Source: Marinifilum sp. N1E240 (lineage in GTDB: Bacteria > Bacteroidota > Bacteroidia > Bacteroidales > Marinifilaceae). Taken from it: a DNA stretch of 64,000 nt. This document shows positions 34,525-44,600 of this stretch, one piece after another (positions within the stretch are counted from its first letter, which is position 1; each line of letters begins with the position of its first letter). Under the pieces are notes generated by a model, which had not been told where the DNA came from, made no database searches, and saw nothing but the letters and a program-made list of their open reading frames with translations. Both the position numbers and the translations under genes were made by a program. The stretch spans positions 585,088-649,087 of the forward strand of contig NZ_WHKF01000001.1 in assembly GCF_009295825.1 (NCBI RefSeq), read 5' to 3'.

Positions 34525-35253
34525 ATGAGAATTTTTCTTCTAAGCTTATGCCTTGTTTTAGTGACATCTTGTTATGACAAAACTGAGGTCGTGTTTAATC
34601 AATCAGATAAAGATAATTCTGAAAACATTGCATTAACAAATGATAATAAAATCCTTTCGAGTTTGCCTTTTACTTTCGAAGATTTGGATTATTTGTATTT
34701 TCCAATTGGTTATTCTGAAGAAAGTTTTCGTAAAAGTGTAAGGTTGAAAGGATCTTATTCAGGGAGTAGTGGATCATATAAAATGGGTTATGTAAGTGGG
34801 AATTATTTAGGAGGGATATTGGATAATTTAATGATCAGATCCAAAGGGAAACAGGAATTTAAATTGCTTACCAATAAAACTCTTAAGATTGATGGAGTTA
34901 ATTACCTGTATCGTTTAGATACCATTCATGCAAAAGATCGATTTGTATATCGGGTTATTGAAAATGATACAAGCATGGATAACATTCTTGATGAAAATGA
35001 TATGGCTGTATTGTATTTATCGGCATCGGATGGTAGTAATTTTAAAAGATTAAGTCCATCATCGGAGCATTTGAAAGATTGGAGTGTTAAACCCGTATCA
35101 GGCTTAATGTACTTTAGAACAATGATTGATTTAAATAAAAATGGAAAATTCGATAAAGGAGATGGAATCAATTTATACGAATACAATTTACTAACCGAAG
35201 AGGATCCAATCGTAATTTTTAACGATGAGGTTTATGAAGAACTAATAAAATAA
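34525..35253 (+). CDS. Lipoprotein of unknown function with EF-hand-like loops
   Basis: Lipoprotein signal with lipobox LVTSC (Cys near residue 16). The 242-residue body is not a family I recognise. Two calcium-loop-like motifs are visible: DTSMDNILDEND (about 151-162) and DLNKNGKFDKGD (about 202-213), the second with the dockerin/EF-hand spacing D-x-N-x-N-G-x-F-D-x-x-D. A Ser/Gly stretch (GSYSGSSGSYKMGYVSGNYLGG) lies near 75. Such acidic loops in exported Bacteroidota proteins often bind Ca2+. The gene stands alone with its own terminator. Confidence 0.85.
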   Translation: MRIFLLSLCLVLVTSCYDKTEVVFNQSDKDNSENIALTNDNKILSSLPFTFEDLDYLYFPIGYSEESFRKSVRLKGSYSGSSGSYKMGYVSGNYLGGILDNLMIRSKGKQEFKLLTNKTLKIDGVNYLYRLDTIHAKDRFVYRVIENDTSMDNILDENDMAVLYLSASDGSNFKRLSPSSEHLKDWSVKPVSGLMYFRTMIDLNKNGKFDKGDGINLYEYNLLTEEDPIVIFNDEVYEELIK

Positions 35254-35276
35254 AAAGCACAGTATTTTTTATCCAC

Positions 35277-35305
35277 TGCCCATGAATTAATTCAAGGGCA
35301 TTTTT
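35277..35305 (+). terminator. Terminator of the EF-hand-like lipoprotein gene
   Basis: Palindromic arms tgcccatgaatt / aattcaagggca followed by T5, 23 bases after the stop. Confidence 0.7.
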
Positions 35306-35326
35306 ATTAATATTTTCAATATCTTA

Positions 35327-35347
35327 GATAGGTTCATAAAACCTATC
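35327..35347 (+). promoter_or_regulatory. Hairpin in the leader of the ChaN-like gene
   Basis: Seven-base arms gataggt (35327-35333) and acctatc (35341-35347) with a 7-base loop end 4 bases before the ATG. In RNA this would sit across the ribosome entry region. In DNA it could be an operator. Confidence 0.4.
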
Positions 35348-35351
35348 ACCA

Positions 35352-36209
35352 ATGAGAAAAATCTTATTCCTCGCTATCATTTGTTTTGCTTTCAGTAATG
35401 GAAATCCTACTTACAGAATATTTAAAGAGAACGGTAAACCGATCCGTTATCAGAAAATGATTAAGCAGATTGCCGATGTCGATGTGGTTCTGTTTGGAGA
35501 ACTGCACAACAATGCCATTGCTCATTGGCTGGAATTGCAGGTTACAAAAGATTTGTTTGAGTTAAAAGAAGAAAGTCTGGTGCTTGGAGCTGAAATGTTC
35601 GAAACGGATAATCAGGAACTTCTTACGGCTTATTTGAAAGAAAAGTTATCGGTAGAGGAATTTGTAGATACTGCTCGTTTGTGGAAAAATTTCAAGACCG
35701 ACTATAAGCCATTGCTAGATTTTGCAAAAGATAACAATCTGCATTTTGTAGCAAGCAATGTTCCAAGACGATATGCATCTAAAGTATTTAAAGGTGGATT
35801 TAAAGTACTTGAAGAACTAAGCGATGAGGAAAAAGCATGGATAGCTCCTCAACCAATTGCTTACGATGCAGAATTGCCAGGCTACAAGGCAATGAAAGAA
35901 ATGGACATGCACATGAGTAGCGAAATGATGGATAATTTCCCAAAAGCACAGGCAATAAAAGATGCTACTATGGCACATTTTATATTGGCGAATTGGAAGC
36001 AAGGTCAGCAATTCCTCCACTACAATGGAGCTTATCATTCAAATAACTACGAAGGTATTGTTTGGTACTTGAAGCAGGCGAATCCAGATTTGAAAATTGC
36101 AACAATTTACACCGCAACAGCCGATCAACTTAAAAAAATGGATTCCAAACTAAAAGGCAAGAACAATTATGTGATTGTAGTTCGCGAGGATATGACAAAG
36201 ACTTATTAA
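35352..36209 (+). CDS. ChaN family protein (haem-binding / TIKI-like)
   Basis: Signal peptide (about 1-17) and a 285-residue protein of the ChaN/EreA superfamily. VDVVLFGELHNNAIAHWLEL with the conserved ELH, LGAEMFETDNQELLTAYL and the His-rich DATMAHFILANW...GAYHSNNYEGIVWYL segment mark the family. Campylobacter ChaN binds two haems and is linked to iron uptake; other members may be proteases. Here there is no lipobox Cys, so it is probably a soluble periplasmic protein. No haem gene is adjacent. Confidence 0.88.
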   Translation: MRKILFLAIICFAFSNGNPTYRIFKENGKPIRYQKMIKQIADVDVVLFGELHNNAIAHWLELQVTKDLFELKEESLVLGAEMFETDNQELLTAYLKEKLSVEEFVDTARLWKNFKTDYKPLLDFAKDNNLHFVASNVPRRYASKVFKGGFKVLEELSDEEKAWIAPQPIAYDAELPGYKAMKEMDMHMSSEMMDNFPKAQAIKDATMAHFILANWKQGQQFLHYNGAYHSNNYEGIVWYLKQANPDLKIATIYTATADQLKKMDSKLKGKNNYVIVVREDMTKTY

Positions 36210-36493
36210 GAAACCCGGTTGGTATAATTTGTTACGTGTTCTAAAAATATTTAAATCAAGCCTTGATAATATTTTAAGCGTGATGTTTGTGTATGGAGCT
36301 GAAAACATGAAGTATAGATAAAAAATATTGCTGAGTTTTCCAATTAAATTGTTATATTAAGTTAGTGTTTTTAATAAATGAAAACTAACTGTACCGACCC
36401 CTATTCTTCTGATACAAGAGAACTGACTAGTTTAAGTTGGTAATCTGTGTATAACCTAAATATTGTTTGTAAAAGAGCACCGAAATTAAGGAT

Positions 36494-38524
36494 GTGGTTA
36501 TGAAATCCAATAAACAGAAACCTAAAGAAGCCGAACAAAAATTAATAGTAGCCTATCAAAAGTTAGAAGAGAGCGAGGAACGATTTAAGCTTGCTATGAA
36601 AGCTACAAATGATGGATTATTCGATTGGAATCTTAAGGACAATTCTATTTATTTTTCGCCGGGTTGGAAAAAGATGTTGGGATATGAGGATCATGAGCTT
36701 TCAAATGTTTTTTCTGTTTGGGAAAATTTAACCGACCCTGAAGATGTTAGAAAATCATTAGAATTAACCCAAAAGCTTATTGCAAAGGATATTGATCGTT
36801 TGATTCTCGAATTTAAAATGAAACACAAGGCAGGGCATTGGGTCGATGTTTTATCACGATCTGAGGCTATTTTTGATGCTACCGGGGTGGCTATAAGAAT
36901 TGTTGGAACACATACCGATGTAACAGAACGTAACAAGGCTGAAATTAAACTAAAGGATAGTCAGAATTATTTGTCCGCAGTTTTTAATAACACACAGGAT
37001 GCACAACTTTTATCAGAATATGAGGGGTACAAAAGGTTTATTGTTGTGGCAGCAAACAAGTCTTATATCAATACTGTAAATCGGTTTGGATTAAATGTAT
37101 TGGAGCAGGACTTGGTTGGGAAAAATTTGAAAGAAGTGCTCGTGGATATCTTACATCTTGATGAAGAGGTTTTTGAATATACCCTCAACTATTATCAAAA
37201 AGTTACAGATACTCAAAAACAGATCAAGTATATCGAAAGTATCGACCTAAATGATAAACCTTATCATTCAGAAACATCATATACTCCTATTCATAAAGTA
37301 GAAGATGAAACAAAATTTGTTCTTTTCACTTCTCATGATATTACAAAAGAGACTGAATCGTATAAACTACTAAGAAAAAGCGAAGAAACGCACCGCCTAG
37401 CCATGGAAGCAACTACTGATGGATTGTGGGATTGGGATGTGCCAACCGGTCATGTTTATTTTAATCCGGCTTATGCAAGAATGTTAGGCGAGCAGGATAT
37501 CGCACCCAAATATGAATCGTGGGGAGATAGAATTCATCCTGATGATAAAGAGTTAATATTACGAAGTTTGAATGAACACATGGTGGGAAAGAAAGAGTTT
37601 TGGCAAGAGGAACACCGCCTAAAAACAAAATCGGGTAAATGGAAATGGGTGTTGGGACGTGGAAGTGTTGTAAAGCGGCATACCAGTGGGCAGGTATTGC
37701 GCATGGTAGGAACCATGACAGATATTTCGGAAAGAAAGAAGACAGAATCAGAAATGATTAAAGCCAAGAACAGAGCTGAAGAAAGTGACCGTTTAAAATC
37801 AGCATTTTTGGCGAATATGAGTCACGAAATACGCACTCCAATGAACGGTATTTTAGGTTTTGCCGATCTATTGAAAGGACACAAATTAAGAAAAGATAAG
37901 AAGGAAAAGTATATTGATATTATTGAAAAAAGCGGAAATAGAATGTTGAATATCATTAATGATATTATTGATATTTCGAAGATTGAATCCGGATTAGTGG
38001 AGGTGGAATTAGCTGATTCAAATATCAACGAACAAATGGAATATATCCATACATTTTTTAAGCCCGAAGTTGAAGAAAAGGGAATAAAACTAAATTATAA
38101 AAATGAATTATTAGATAATGAGTCGATTATTACGACCGATAGGGAAAAGTTGTTTGCAATTTTAACCAATTTGGTTAAAAATGCGATTAAATACACGACA
38201 AAAGGCACTATTGAGTTTGGTTATAATAAGAAAGGTGATGAACTTGAATTTTATGTGAGAGACACTGGTTACGGAATCGCTTCAGATCGTATTGATGCCA
38301 TTTTTGAACGCTTTATTCAAGCTGATATTAAGGATGTAATGGCACGACAGGGTGTTGGTTTGGGTTTATCGATTACTAAATCGTATATTGAGATGTTGGG
38401 GGGTAAAATTTGGGTTAAAAGTGAGGAAGGAGTAGGCTCTATCTTTTATTTTACGTTGCCATATCAATCACATTCGAATAGTAAAGCAATTGTTAATGTC
38501 GATAAACGAAGGAGTGTTCAATAG
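36494..38524 (+). CDS. Cytoplasmic PAS-domain sensor histidine kinase
   Basis: 676 residues with no membrane span. A short coiled coil (about 8-30) leads into three PAS domains: about 31-150 (FKLAMKATNDGLFDWNLKD), 155-290 (a divergent one) and 298-420 (HRLAMEATTDGLWDWDVPTG), the first and third of PAS_3 type ending in DVTERNK and DISERKK. The HisKA helix has phospho-acceptor His444 in NMSHEIRTPMNG. The ATPase domain has NLVKNAIKY, DTGYGIA and GVGLGLSITKSYIEMLGG. No receiver domain is attached and no response regulator is adjacent, so it is an orphan kinase sensing an internal signal. A second ATG two codons on is equally possible as start. Confidence 0.93.
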   Translation: MVMKSNKQKPKEAEQKLIVAYQKLEESEERFKLAMKATNDGLFDWNLKDNSIYFSPGWKKMLGYEDHELSNVFSVWENLTDPEDVRKSLELTQKLIAKDIDRLILEFKMKHKAGHWVDVLSRSEAIFDATGVAIRIVGTHTDVTERNKAEIKLKDSQNYLSAVFNNTQDAQLLSEYEGYKRFIVVAANKSYINTVNRFGLNVLEQDLVGKNLKEVLVDILHLDEEVFEYTLNYYQKVTDTQKQIKYIESIDLNDKPYHSETSYTPIHKVEDETKFVLFTSHDITKETESYKLLRKSEETHRLAMEATTDGLWDWDVPTGHVYFNPAYARMLGEQDIAPKYESWGDRIHPDDKELILRSLNEHMVGKKEFWQEEHRLKTKSGKWKWVLGRGSVVKRHTSGQVLRMVGTMTDISERKKTESEMIKAKNRAEESDRLKSAFLANMSHEIRTPMNGILGFADLLKGHKLRKDKKEKYIDIIEKSGNRMLNIINDIIDISKIESGLVEVELADSNINEQMEYIHTFFKPEVEEKGIKLNYKNELLDNESIITTDREKLFAILTNLVKNAIKYTTKGTIEFGYNKKGDELEFYVRDTGYGIASDRIDAIFERFIQADIKDVMARQGVGLGLSITKSYIEMLGGKIWVKSEEGVGSIFYFTLPYQSHSNSKAIVNVDKRRSVQ

Positions 38525-38598
38525 TTTAAAAAAGAATGGTATTTGGTCAATAATTGTTTAGCTTTTATTGTTATCATAGAGTGTTGAAATTACTATTA

Positions 38599-38629
38599 TA
38601 AGAAACAGCTCCACCAAGCTGTTTCTTAT
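38599..38629. terminator. Shared hairpin between convergent kinase and unknown gene
   Basis: Eleven-base arms aagaaacagct / agctgtttctt with a 6-base loop. The T-run is weak on both sides, so it is a modest terminator. Confidence 0.65.
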
Positions 38630-38653
38630 TTCTATGCAATTGTAAATGTATAA

Positions 38654-39436
38654 TTAGTATAAAATTGATTGAAGATCTTCATCTAACTTTAGGGTTTTAC
38701 GTCTACGGACTTTAATGTTCAAATTATCGATTTCTTCACAAATATTATTAAAGGTTTCCTCATATACTTTTGGAAAAACAATTGATGAGTTTTCAAGATG
38801 AGGAATCAGATTTTCATTTATAATTTTGCGAACCGTATTTTTTTGAATAGAGGGAGTTATCACACTTCTTGTTTTAGAATTATGTTTGTTAATTTTAGAA
38901 TAGGCATCTTCTAGTTTAGCTGTAGATTCTGAAAATTTATTAATTCTTTCCGCAATACCTATTAAACGATCAGTTTTGGACTTAAATTTATCGCTTTGAA
39001 GGTTGGCTAATAGGGTATTACTTAGGGATATTTGTCTTTCGAAACTCAATTTATGCAGCATTAAATCATGCGAACTGGTTAACTCCCAAAGGTCCATTGC
39101 ATCCTTAGCCATTTCTTTATCGGGCAAGTAAGTGTTTGCTTTCACAAACTTTTTATAACAAACAAAATCATCATTGGCAATTTCGTTTTCTACTCTTAAA
39201 TTTTCTTTTAGAACATCCTGGCAGGTTTGCTGGATGGCAAAATTTAGGCTTTCTTTCTCGGTGGTAAGTTCTTTAATAATATTGCTAATGATAAGATCTG
39301 ATGACCAATTTTTACTGTTAAGCTCTGTAAGTATATAACTAGCTAAAGTTTCAATTTCATTGCTATCGCAATAACTCAATATGGACTTGTCCATTAAAAT
39401 CATGTTTTGTGAATCGAATTGCCTCATGTTAGTCAA
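38654..39436 (-). CDS. Unknown mostly helical protein
   Basis: 260 residues, no signal peptide, no membrane span, strongly helical and charged. I do not recognise a family. Visible features are a DLWELTSSHDLMLHKLSFERQISLSNTLL helix (about 115-143), a possible coiled coil (GIAERINKFSESTAKLEDAYSKI) and a basic C-terminal patch KVRRRKTLKLDED. The codon use resembles the neighbours. It stands next to a decayed outer-membrane gene, so this segment may be variable between strains. An internal ATG at residue 13 could be the true start. Confidence 0.65.
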   Translation of the reverse strand: MTNMRQFDSQNMILMDKSILSYCDSNEIETLASYILTELNSKNWSSDLIISNIIKELTTEKESLNFAIQQTCQDVLKENLRVENEIANDDFVCYKKFVKANTYLPDKEMAKDAMDLWELTSSHDLMLHKLSFERQISLSNTLLANLQSDKFKSKTDRLIGIAERINKFSESTAKLEDAYSKINKHNSKTRSVITPSIQKNTVRKIINENLIPHLENSSIVFPKVYEETFNNICEEIDNLNIKVRRRKTLKLDEDLQSILY

Positions 39437-39544
39437 ACTAGGATTAATTCTTTTCTGGTGAATGTATAATATTAATATTTCGGGTAATCGATACTCAATT
39501 TAAGAAAAATATACATAACAATAAAAAATAATTATTTATCAATT

Positions 39545-39865
39545 TATGATTTGTTAGGACAATATCTTGGCAGAAATGGTCGAATCTCAATAGGAAGAAC
39601 ACTTGAAAATACTAGCTTTTATATGGGAAATAAACAGTATAGTAAGGATGTGTTGAAATATAGCCAACTTAAAATTATGAGTGGAATAAAATATTAACAC
39701 CGCATAAACAAATACTTGATCGCGACATTTCAAGGAGGGGTACAAAAAATTCTAGATTCTAGAAGAATTAAAAAAGGGAAGTCCTCCAGTGATGCTATTT
39801 ATGAGAACAGTCAAAATATGACTGGATATCTTAAGATCGGAATTTCTATCAATCCGTTTGATTAA
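39545..39865 (+). pseudogene. Remnant of an outer-membrane beta-barrel gene
   Basis: One continuous reading frame (39545-39865, interrupted by a single in-frame TAA at about 39695) encodes amphipathic strand-like segments: YDLLGQYLGRNGRISIGRTL, YSQLKIMSGIKY, then after the stop NKYLIATFQGGVQKILDS and the ending GYLKIGISINPFD. The alternating pattern and the terminal strand are typical of a barrel C-terminus. The frame reads open back to 39488 with no start codon or signal peptide, so the N-terminal part is lost. A degraded hairpin with T-run follows at 39877-39913. Calling it a barrel is inference. Confidence 0.5.
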
Positions 39866-39876
39866 AGAATTCAAAT

Positions 39877-39913
39877 AAAAACAACCTCACTTCAAGAGTA
39901 GGGCTGTTTTATT
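39877..39913 (+). terminator. Weak terminator after the barrel remnant
   Basis: Imperfect hairpin aaaacaacctcac / gtagggctgtttt with short T-run, 12 bases past the remnant stop. It is consistent with the former end of that gene. Confidence 0.4.
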
Positions 39914-39942
39914 TGGTTTCGATTTACAGGTAAGATTATACC

Positions 39943-40242
39943 TTATAAACTTTTATTAATTTTTGAAAGTGTTTCGTTAATTTCAAATACTCTTCCCCTA
40001 ATATTGGTGTAGCCCATTTTTGAAAGTCTTTCGGAATGCATTGCTAAATATTTCTTTGCATTTTCTCTTGTGTCAAAAGAATAAACTCCACCTGCAGTTC
40101 TTGCCTTTTCATCCTGCGTCCAGTATTTCCAAATAAAACCAGGTTCTTCGTTAATACTTCTAGCTAAGTCTCCTAACATTGCCGACATTTCCTCTCCGAA
40201 TGGTCCTGCATGTGGAAAATCTACGTACATAATTACTGCCAT
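39943..40242 (-). CDS. YdhR-like putative monooxygenase
   Basis: 99-residue ferredoxin-fold protein of the ABM/YdhR type. MAVIMYVDFPHAGPFGEEM, GFIWKYWTQDEKARTAGGVYSFDTRENAKKYL and the C-terminal GRVFEINETLS match the family. Members are dimeric, small cytoplasmic proteins linked to oxidation of aromatic or quinone-like compounds, although activity is rarely shown. It follows the nitroreductase gene by 69 bases on the same strand, opposite an HxlR regulator. That trio is typical of an electrophile or quinone response. Confidence 0.85.
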   Translation of the reverse strand: MAVIMYVDFPHAGPFGEEMSAMLGDLARSINEEPGFIWKYWTQDEKARTAGGVYSFDTRENAKKYLAMHSERLSKMGYTNIRGRVFEINETLSKINKSL

Positions 40243-40311
40243 TTTTTTCTAAATTTTAATTGTAAAACTATAATTTTTTAATTTGAATATTGCTCCATGT
40301 GAAATAGGATA

Positions 40312-40914
40312 TTAAAAGCCTAGCCATCTTGATTTAGACTCAGGCTCTTCTCTTGGCGTGGGTGCCAACTCCATGTCCGCATAGCCAATTGGAATAATAC
40401 CAGCAATTTTTCTGTTATTAGATAATCCTAGAATACTCTTTACTTTTTCAGAATGATTCAACCTACTTCCAATCCAAACTGTAGCCAAACCTATATCATT
40501 TGCTTGTAAGAGCAGATTTTGGATAGCTGCAGAACTTGCTTTTAAAGCTTCTTCTCTTTTTACATCATCATCAAAATTTGGGTAGCTAACAATTATGTGA
40601 TATGGAGCACCACCAAAATTTTCAGCATATTTCAACATCATTTTTTTCTTTTCTTCAGGAATATACGATGCAGTAGGAATATAATCTTTTGCAAAGTTGT
40701 AGAACTCATGACAGATTTTTTCACGGAATTCACCTTTGATAATTGTGAATTCCCATGGTTGACTGTTACCTGCCGATGGAGCCATACTTGCTGCTTGTAA
40801 CACTTCTTTTATTAATTTGGTATCAGGTTCTATATTCTTGTACTTTCTAATACTTCTTCTATTCCGAATCACCTCTAACATTTCCTTCATCTCTAATTTC
40901 TGTTTTGATATCAC
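40312..40914 (-). CDS. Nitroreductase family flavoprotein
   Basis: FMN-dependent oxidoreductase of the nitroreductase superfamily. IRNRRSIRKYK and AASMAPSAGNSQPWEFTII at the N-terminus contact FMN. SSAAIQNLLLQANDIGLATVWIG and the C-terminal IIPIGYADMELAP complete the fold. The length is 200 residues from the first ATG. The ATG 8 codons later (MKEMLEVIRNRRS) better fits homologues, giving 192 residues. It probably reduces quinones or nitro compounds with NAD(P)H. It lies divergent from the HxlR gene, its likely regulator. Confidence 0.92.
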   Translation of the reverse strand: MISKQKLEMKEMLEVIRNRRSIRKYKNIEPDTKLIKEVLQAASMAPSAGNSQPWEFTIIKGEFREKICHEFYNFAKDYIPTASYIPEEKKKMMLKYAENFGGAPYHIIVSYPNFDDDVKREEALKASSAAIQNLLLQANDIGLATVWIGSRLNHSEKVKSILGLSNNRKIAGIIPIGYADMELAPTPREEPESKSRWLGF

Positions 40915-41045
40915 ACAAAAATATCTTTGTAATTTTCTGCATTCTAGTGTGTTTGTAATTTCGATTTCAAAATTAAGGAAGAATAGTATACTTTTGCTAT
41001 GTGTTTCCCTTAGGAAACTAGTTACTTAAAGGATACTACTCTGTA

Positions 41046-41414
41046 ATGATTAAAATAATGAATAAGAAAAGTGATCAAATAATATCGGAGCAATGTCGTC
41101 AGCAGATAAGAGCTCTTACAGATACAATGGAACTGTTATCAGGTAAGTGGAAAATCGTAATATTGGGAACTTTATTGCGGAATGGCACTCTACGATTTAT
41201 GGAATTGAAAAGAGTTTTGGATGGTATTGCACCTAAAAAACTTTCTAAGGATTTACAAGAGTTAGAATTAAACCAATTAGTAAGAAGAGAGGTGAAAGAT
41301 ACAAAACCAATTACAGTGGAATATTCATTAACAGATCATGGTAGAACTTTAGATGTATTTATAGGAGAAGCAATTCATTGGGGATTAGAGCATCGTAAAG
41401 AGATTATAAAGTAG
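41046..41414 (+). CDS. HxlR family transcriptional regulator
   Basis: 122 residues with a winged helix: SGKWKIVILGTLLRNGTLRFMELKRVLDGIAPKKLSKDLQELE is the HxlR DNA-binding region. It is preceded by a Cys at about residue 19 (SEQCRQQI), the position used for redox or electrophile sensing in HypR/YodB-type members. The wing carries VEYSLTDHGRTL. The start may be the second ATG at 41058. Its divergent position to the nitroreductase/YdhR genes suggests that it controls them through the shared 131-base gap. Confidence 0.92.
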   Translation: MIKIMNKKSDQIISEQCRQQIRALTDTMELLSGKWKIVILGTLLRNGTLRFMELKRVLDGIAPKKLSKDLQELELNQLVRREVKDTKPITVEYSLTDHGRTLDVFIGEAIHWGLEHRKEIIK

Positions 41415-41560
41415 GATAGGAATTTATATTGTGTCCATCGTGACAAAGAGTTTAATGATGTTCTTGCAGATCCTGTAATCCCTAATGATGATTTTAAATT
41501 GATTATAAAAATTTACTGAATTGAACTTGCAATAATTTGCACTAGTTTTTTTTTTGTACA

Positions 41561-41588
41561 AAAAAGAGACGCATTTGCGTCTCTTTTT
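41561..41588. terminator. Bidirectional terminator after HxlR and CcsBA genes
   Basis: Palindromic agagacgca-tt-tgcgtctct flanked by A5 and T5. Confidence 0.88.
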
Positions 41589-41612
41589 GATATTATTCAT
41601 ACAAAGTATCTA

Positions 41613-44600
41613 TTATGCCTCAGACTCTTCGGGCACATAGTTGTGTTTTTTGTAACTAAAGAAAGCTGCAATACTTAGTGCTAATACAATAATTACAGTA
41701 TAGTAAACCCATGTTGGCACCGGAACCGGATCCCCTTTTGCGTAAGAATGTAATCCTGCCAAATAATAGTTTACCCCAAAGTAGGTCATTAAAATGGCAC
41801 TGTATCCCCAAACCGATGCAATATTAAATGCATAAACCGATTTTAATCCAGGAATAAAACGCATGTGTAGTATAAAGCTGTAAACTAAAATACTTACAAG
41901 TGCCCAGGTTTCTTTTGGGTCCCAGCCCCAGTAGCGTCCCCATGATTCATTTGCCCAAATACCACCAAGAAAAGTTCCAATGGTAAGGAAATACAAACCA
42001 ATAGTCATGGTCATCTCACTTATTCGACTTAGATCGTTGATATTGTTTGTTATACGATCAATGTTTACCTTGTTTTGTAAATTGTATAATACCAGATTGA
42101 TAATTCCTAAAATAGCCGCTAAAGCCAGAAACGAATAGCTCGAAGTAATAATTGCTACGTGTATAGTCAACCAGTAAGATTTTAGTACAGGAACCAGATT
42201 GGTTACTTCGGGGCTCATCCAACTAAGATGAGCAACAAATAAAGCTAAACCAGCTAAAATTGCAGTGGCAGCTAAAGCAAAATCTGATTTTTTCACAAAT
42301 ATAAATCCTGCTAATAGGCAACCCCAGGCAATAAAGGTCATGGTCTCAAAACCATTACTCCAGGGAGCATGACCTGAAATGTACCAGCGAGCAGCCAAAC
42401 CTCCGGTATGAAGAATAAATCCGACACCTAATATCAGCATGGCAATTCGAACCATCCACTTAATTGGAAATCCGGGTTTCATTAAATGCACGACAAGAAA
42501 AATGATTAGGAAGAATCCGACCATTAAGTAAATAGGGAAGAGTTTCTTAAAAATGTTGATGTTGTTGTATTGAATTTCGATATTCTGTTTGGTTGCCGAT
42601 GGCATAACCTCGCTACCAAATTTTTGTTGATATTTTTTAATACCCGAAATGTAGCTATCTGCTCCAGCCAAGTCGTTATGATTTAAGGCTTGCCCCAGCA
42701 TGACGATAGATTTTTTAATGAATAAGGAATCATCGCCTCTAACATCAATCTGTGCTGTTGGGTTGTACCATTCTCCCATACTATCATTTGGATTAGGGAA
42801 TATTTTAAGGAATTCACCAGTAAACACCATGTAGGTAATGTTAATTCGTTCGTCAACTGATATAATTTCTTTATCGTACCCTTTGCGCTGTGCAGGTTTT
42901 TTTGAGTAAGCATCTTGTACCTTCTTGCTTAGCTTGTATTGACCTTTTTCATCTAAAAAGTCGGTAAATGAGGCATATTTTCCACTTACACCTAGCTCTC
43001 GAGCCAACTCGCTATTCCCAACTTTAATCATTTGCACCTGTTGCCACTGTTGAGGGCTGGCAATCATACTCAAAAATACTTGTTCGGCAGGATATCCTTT
43101 AAATTGTCCTTTTTTAGTGATTTTTCTAATTACTTCGCTTGCTAAAGTATTTACGGGTTCGAATCGTCCACCTTTGTCTTGGACTACAATTTTACCAAAG
43201 CTTTTAGCCTGTTCTAAAGGTACAACTTTTAGATCTTGAGCTGATGCAGGTAGCAAGCTTCCACTCATAATGCAGGCTATAACGGCAAGTGTTTTAATTT
43301 TTCTTGACTGACGACCCAAAAGTTTGAATCTAGTATATGGGTTAAATAATGACCAAGCCATTCCCAACATCAATATACCATAACCAAAATAGGTAACCAT
43401 CATTCCCCAAAGATCATGATTTACCGAAAGAATTGTTCCTTTTTCATCCGTATCATACGATGCCTGGAAAAAACGGAATCCTTCATGTTTCAAAATATTA
43501 TTCATATAAATACGATAATCTTTCTCTATGGATTTTCCTTCGTCGTAAAGAGTTACTTCACTTGCAAAAGATGAAGGACTGTTTGAACCAGGATATCTTT
43601 CCAAAATAAAATCGTTTAATTTGATAGAGAAAGGAAGATCAATAATTTTTGATCCATAAGCAACAGAAACATTCATATCGTTAAAAGCAATGGTGCTGGC
43701 ATTTCCAACGTAATCTTTCTGTCCTTTCACCATTAACTCTTTACTTTCATTTCCTTTTTTTACATCAAATACCAATATGTTTGGAGCATTTTTATCTTCT
43801 CCCTGTACATATCTGTAAATTGCTGCAGGATAAAAATTCTTAATTACTAATTTGGTTCCACCAATATCATATAGTTTTCTTGGCACAATGGAATGCCATT
43901 TTTTTGCTTCCATTGGAATTGGATCTCCGCCCATCATACTAACTTCCTGCATAGGCATTGGTGACATCATGCGTAAACTATCCGTATAATCGATAAGAAT
44001 TGCATTGGGATGAGGATTCGTGCCAAAAGCCAGTAAATGATCTCCAACCATTCTGTTTCCTCGGTACTCTATGGTAAAATTTTGCATTCCCGACATGCCT
44101 GCACTTCCTACGGCAACCATCTCTAAAACTGGAGCACCTTTGGCATCTTGAACCAAAGTGGTTTGAGCATTTGGAATAAAAGTTCTCAGTTTCAATTCTA
44201 CCTCTTCGTTACCAAGCTTAAGTGTTTCATCGTATTTTACTTCCTTAACTGTAGAGAAACTAATTTTTTCGCTTTCGCGGATATGTTTACCATTTTTATC
44301 AAGAATCACATCTATATAGGAATCCATACTTGTGATTTTGTTGGTAGTTTGTCCTTCACGAATGTGCATGTTTCCTTCATAGCCAACATATCGTGTGATA
44401 GCAGAACCAATAAATATGACAATAAATGAAACATGAAATAAAAAGATTGACCACTTTTCTCTTTTGTATAGGTTGTATCTAAAAATATTGGCGACCAAAT
44501 TTGCTACAATTAGTGTAAGCATAATTTCAAACCAAAGAGCATCATAAACAAGGGCTCTTGCAGCAGGTGTACCAAAATCATTTTCGATAAAAGTTGCCGC

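Noticed and set aside
41415-41520. Short frame ending FNDVLADPVIPNDDFKLIIKIY after the HxlR gene
   Set aside because: It reads like a protein tail and could be a remnant, but it is too short and has no supporting start, family or partner.
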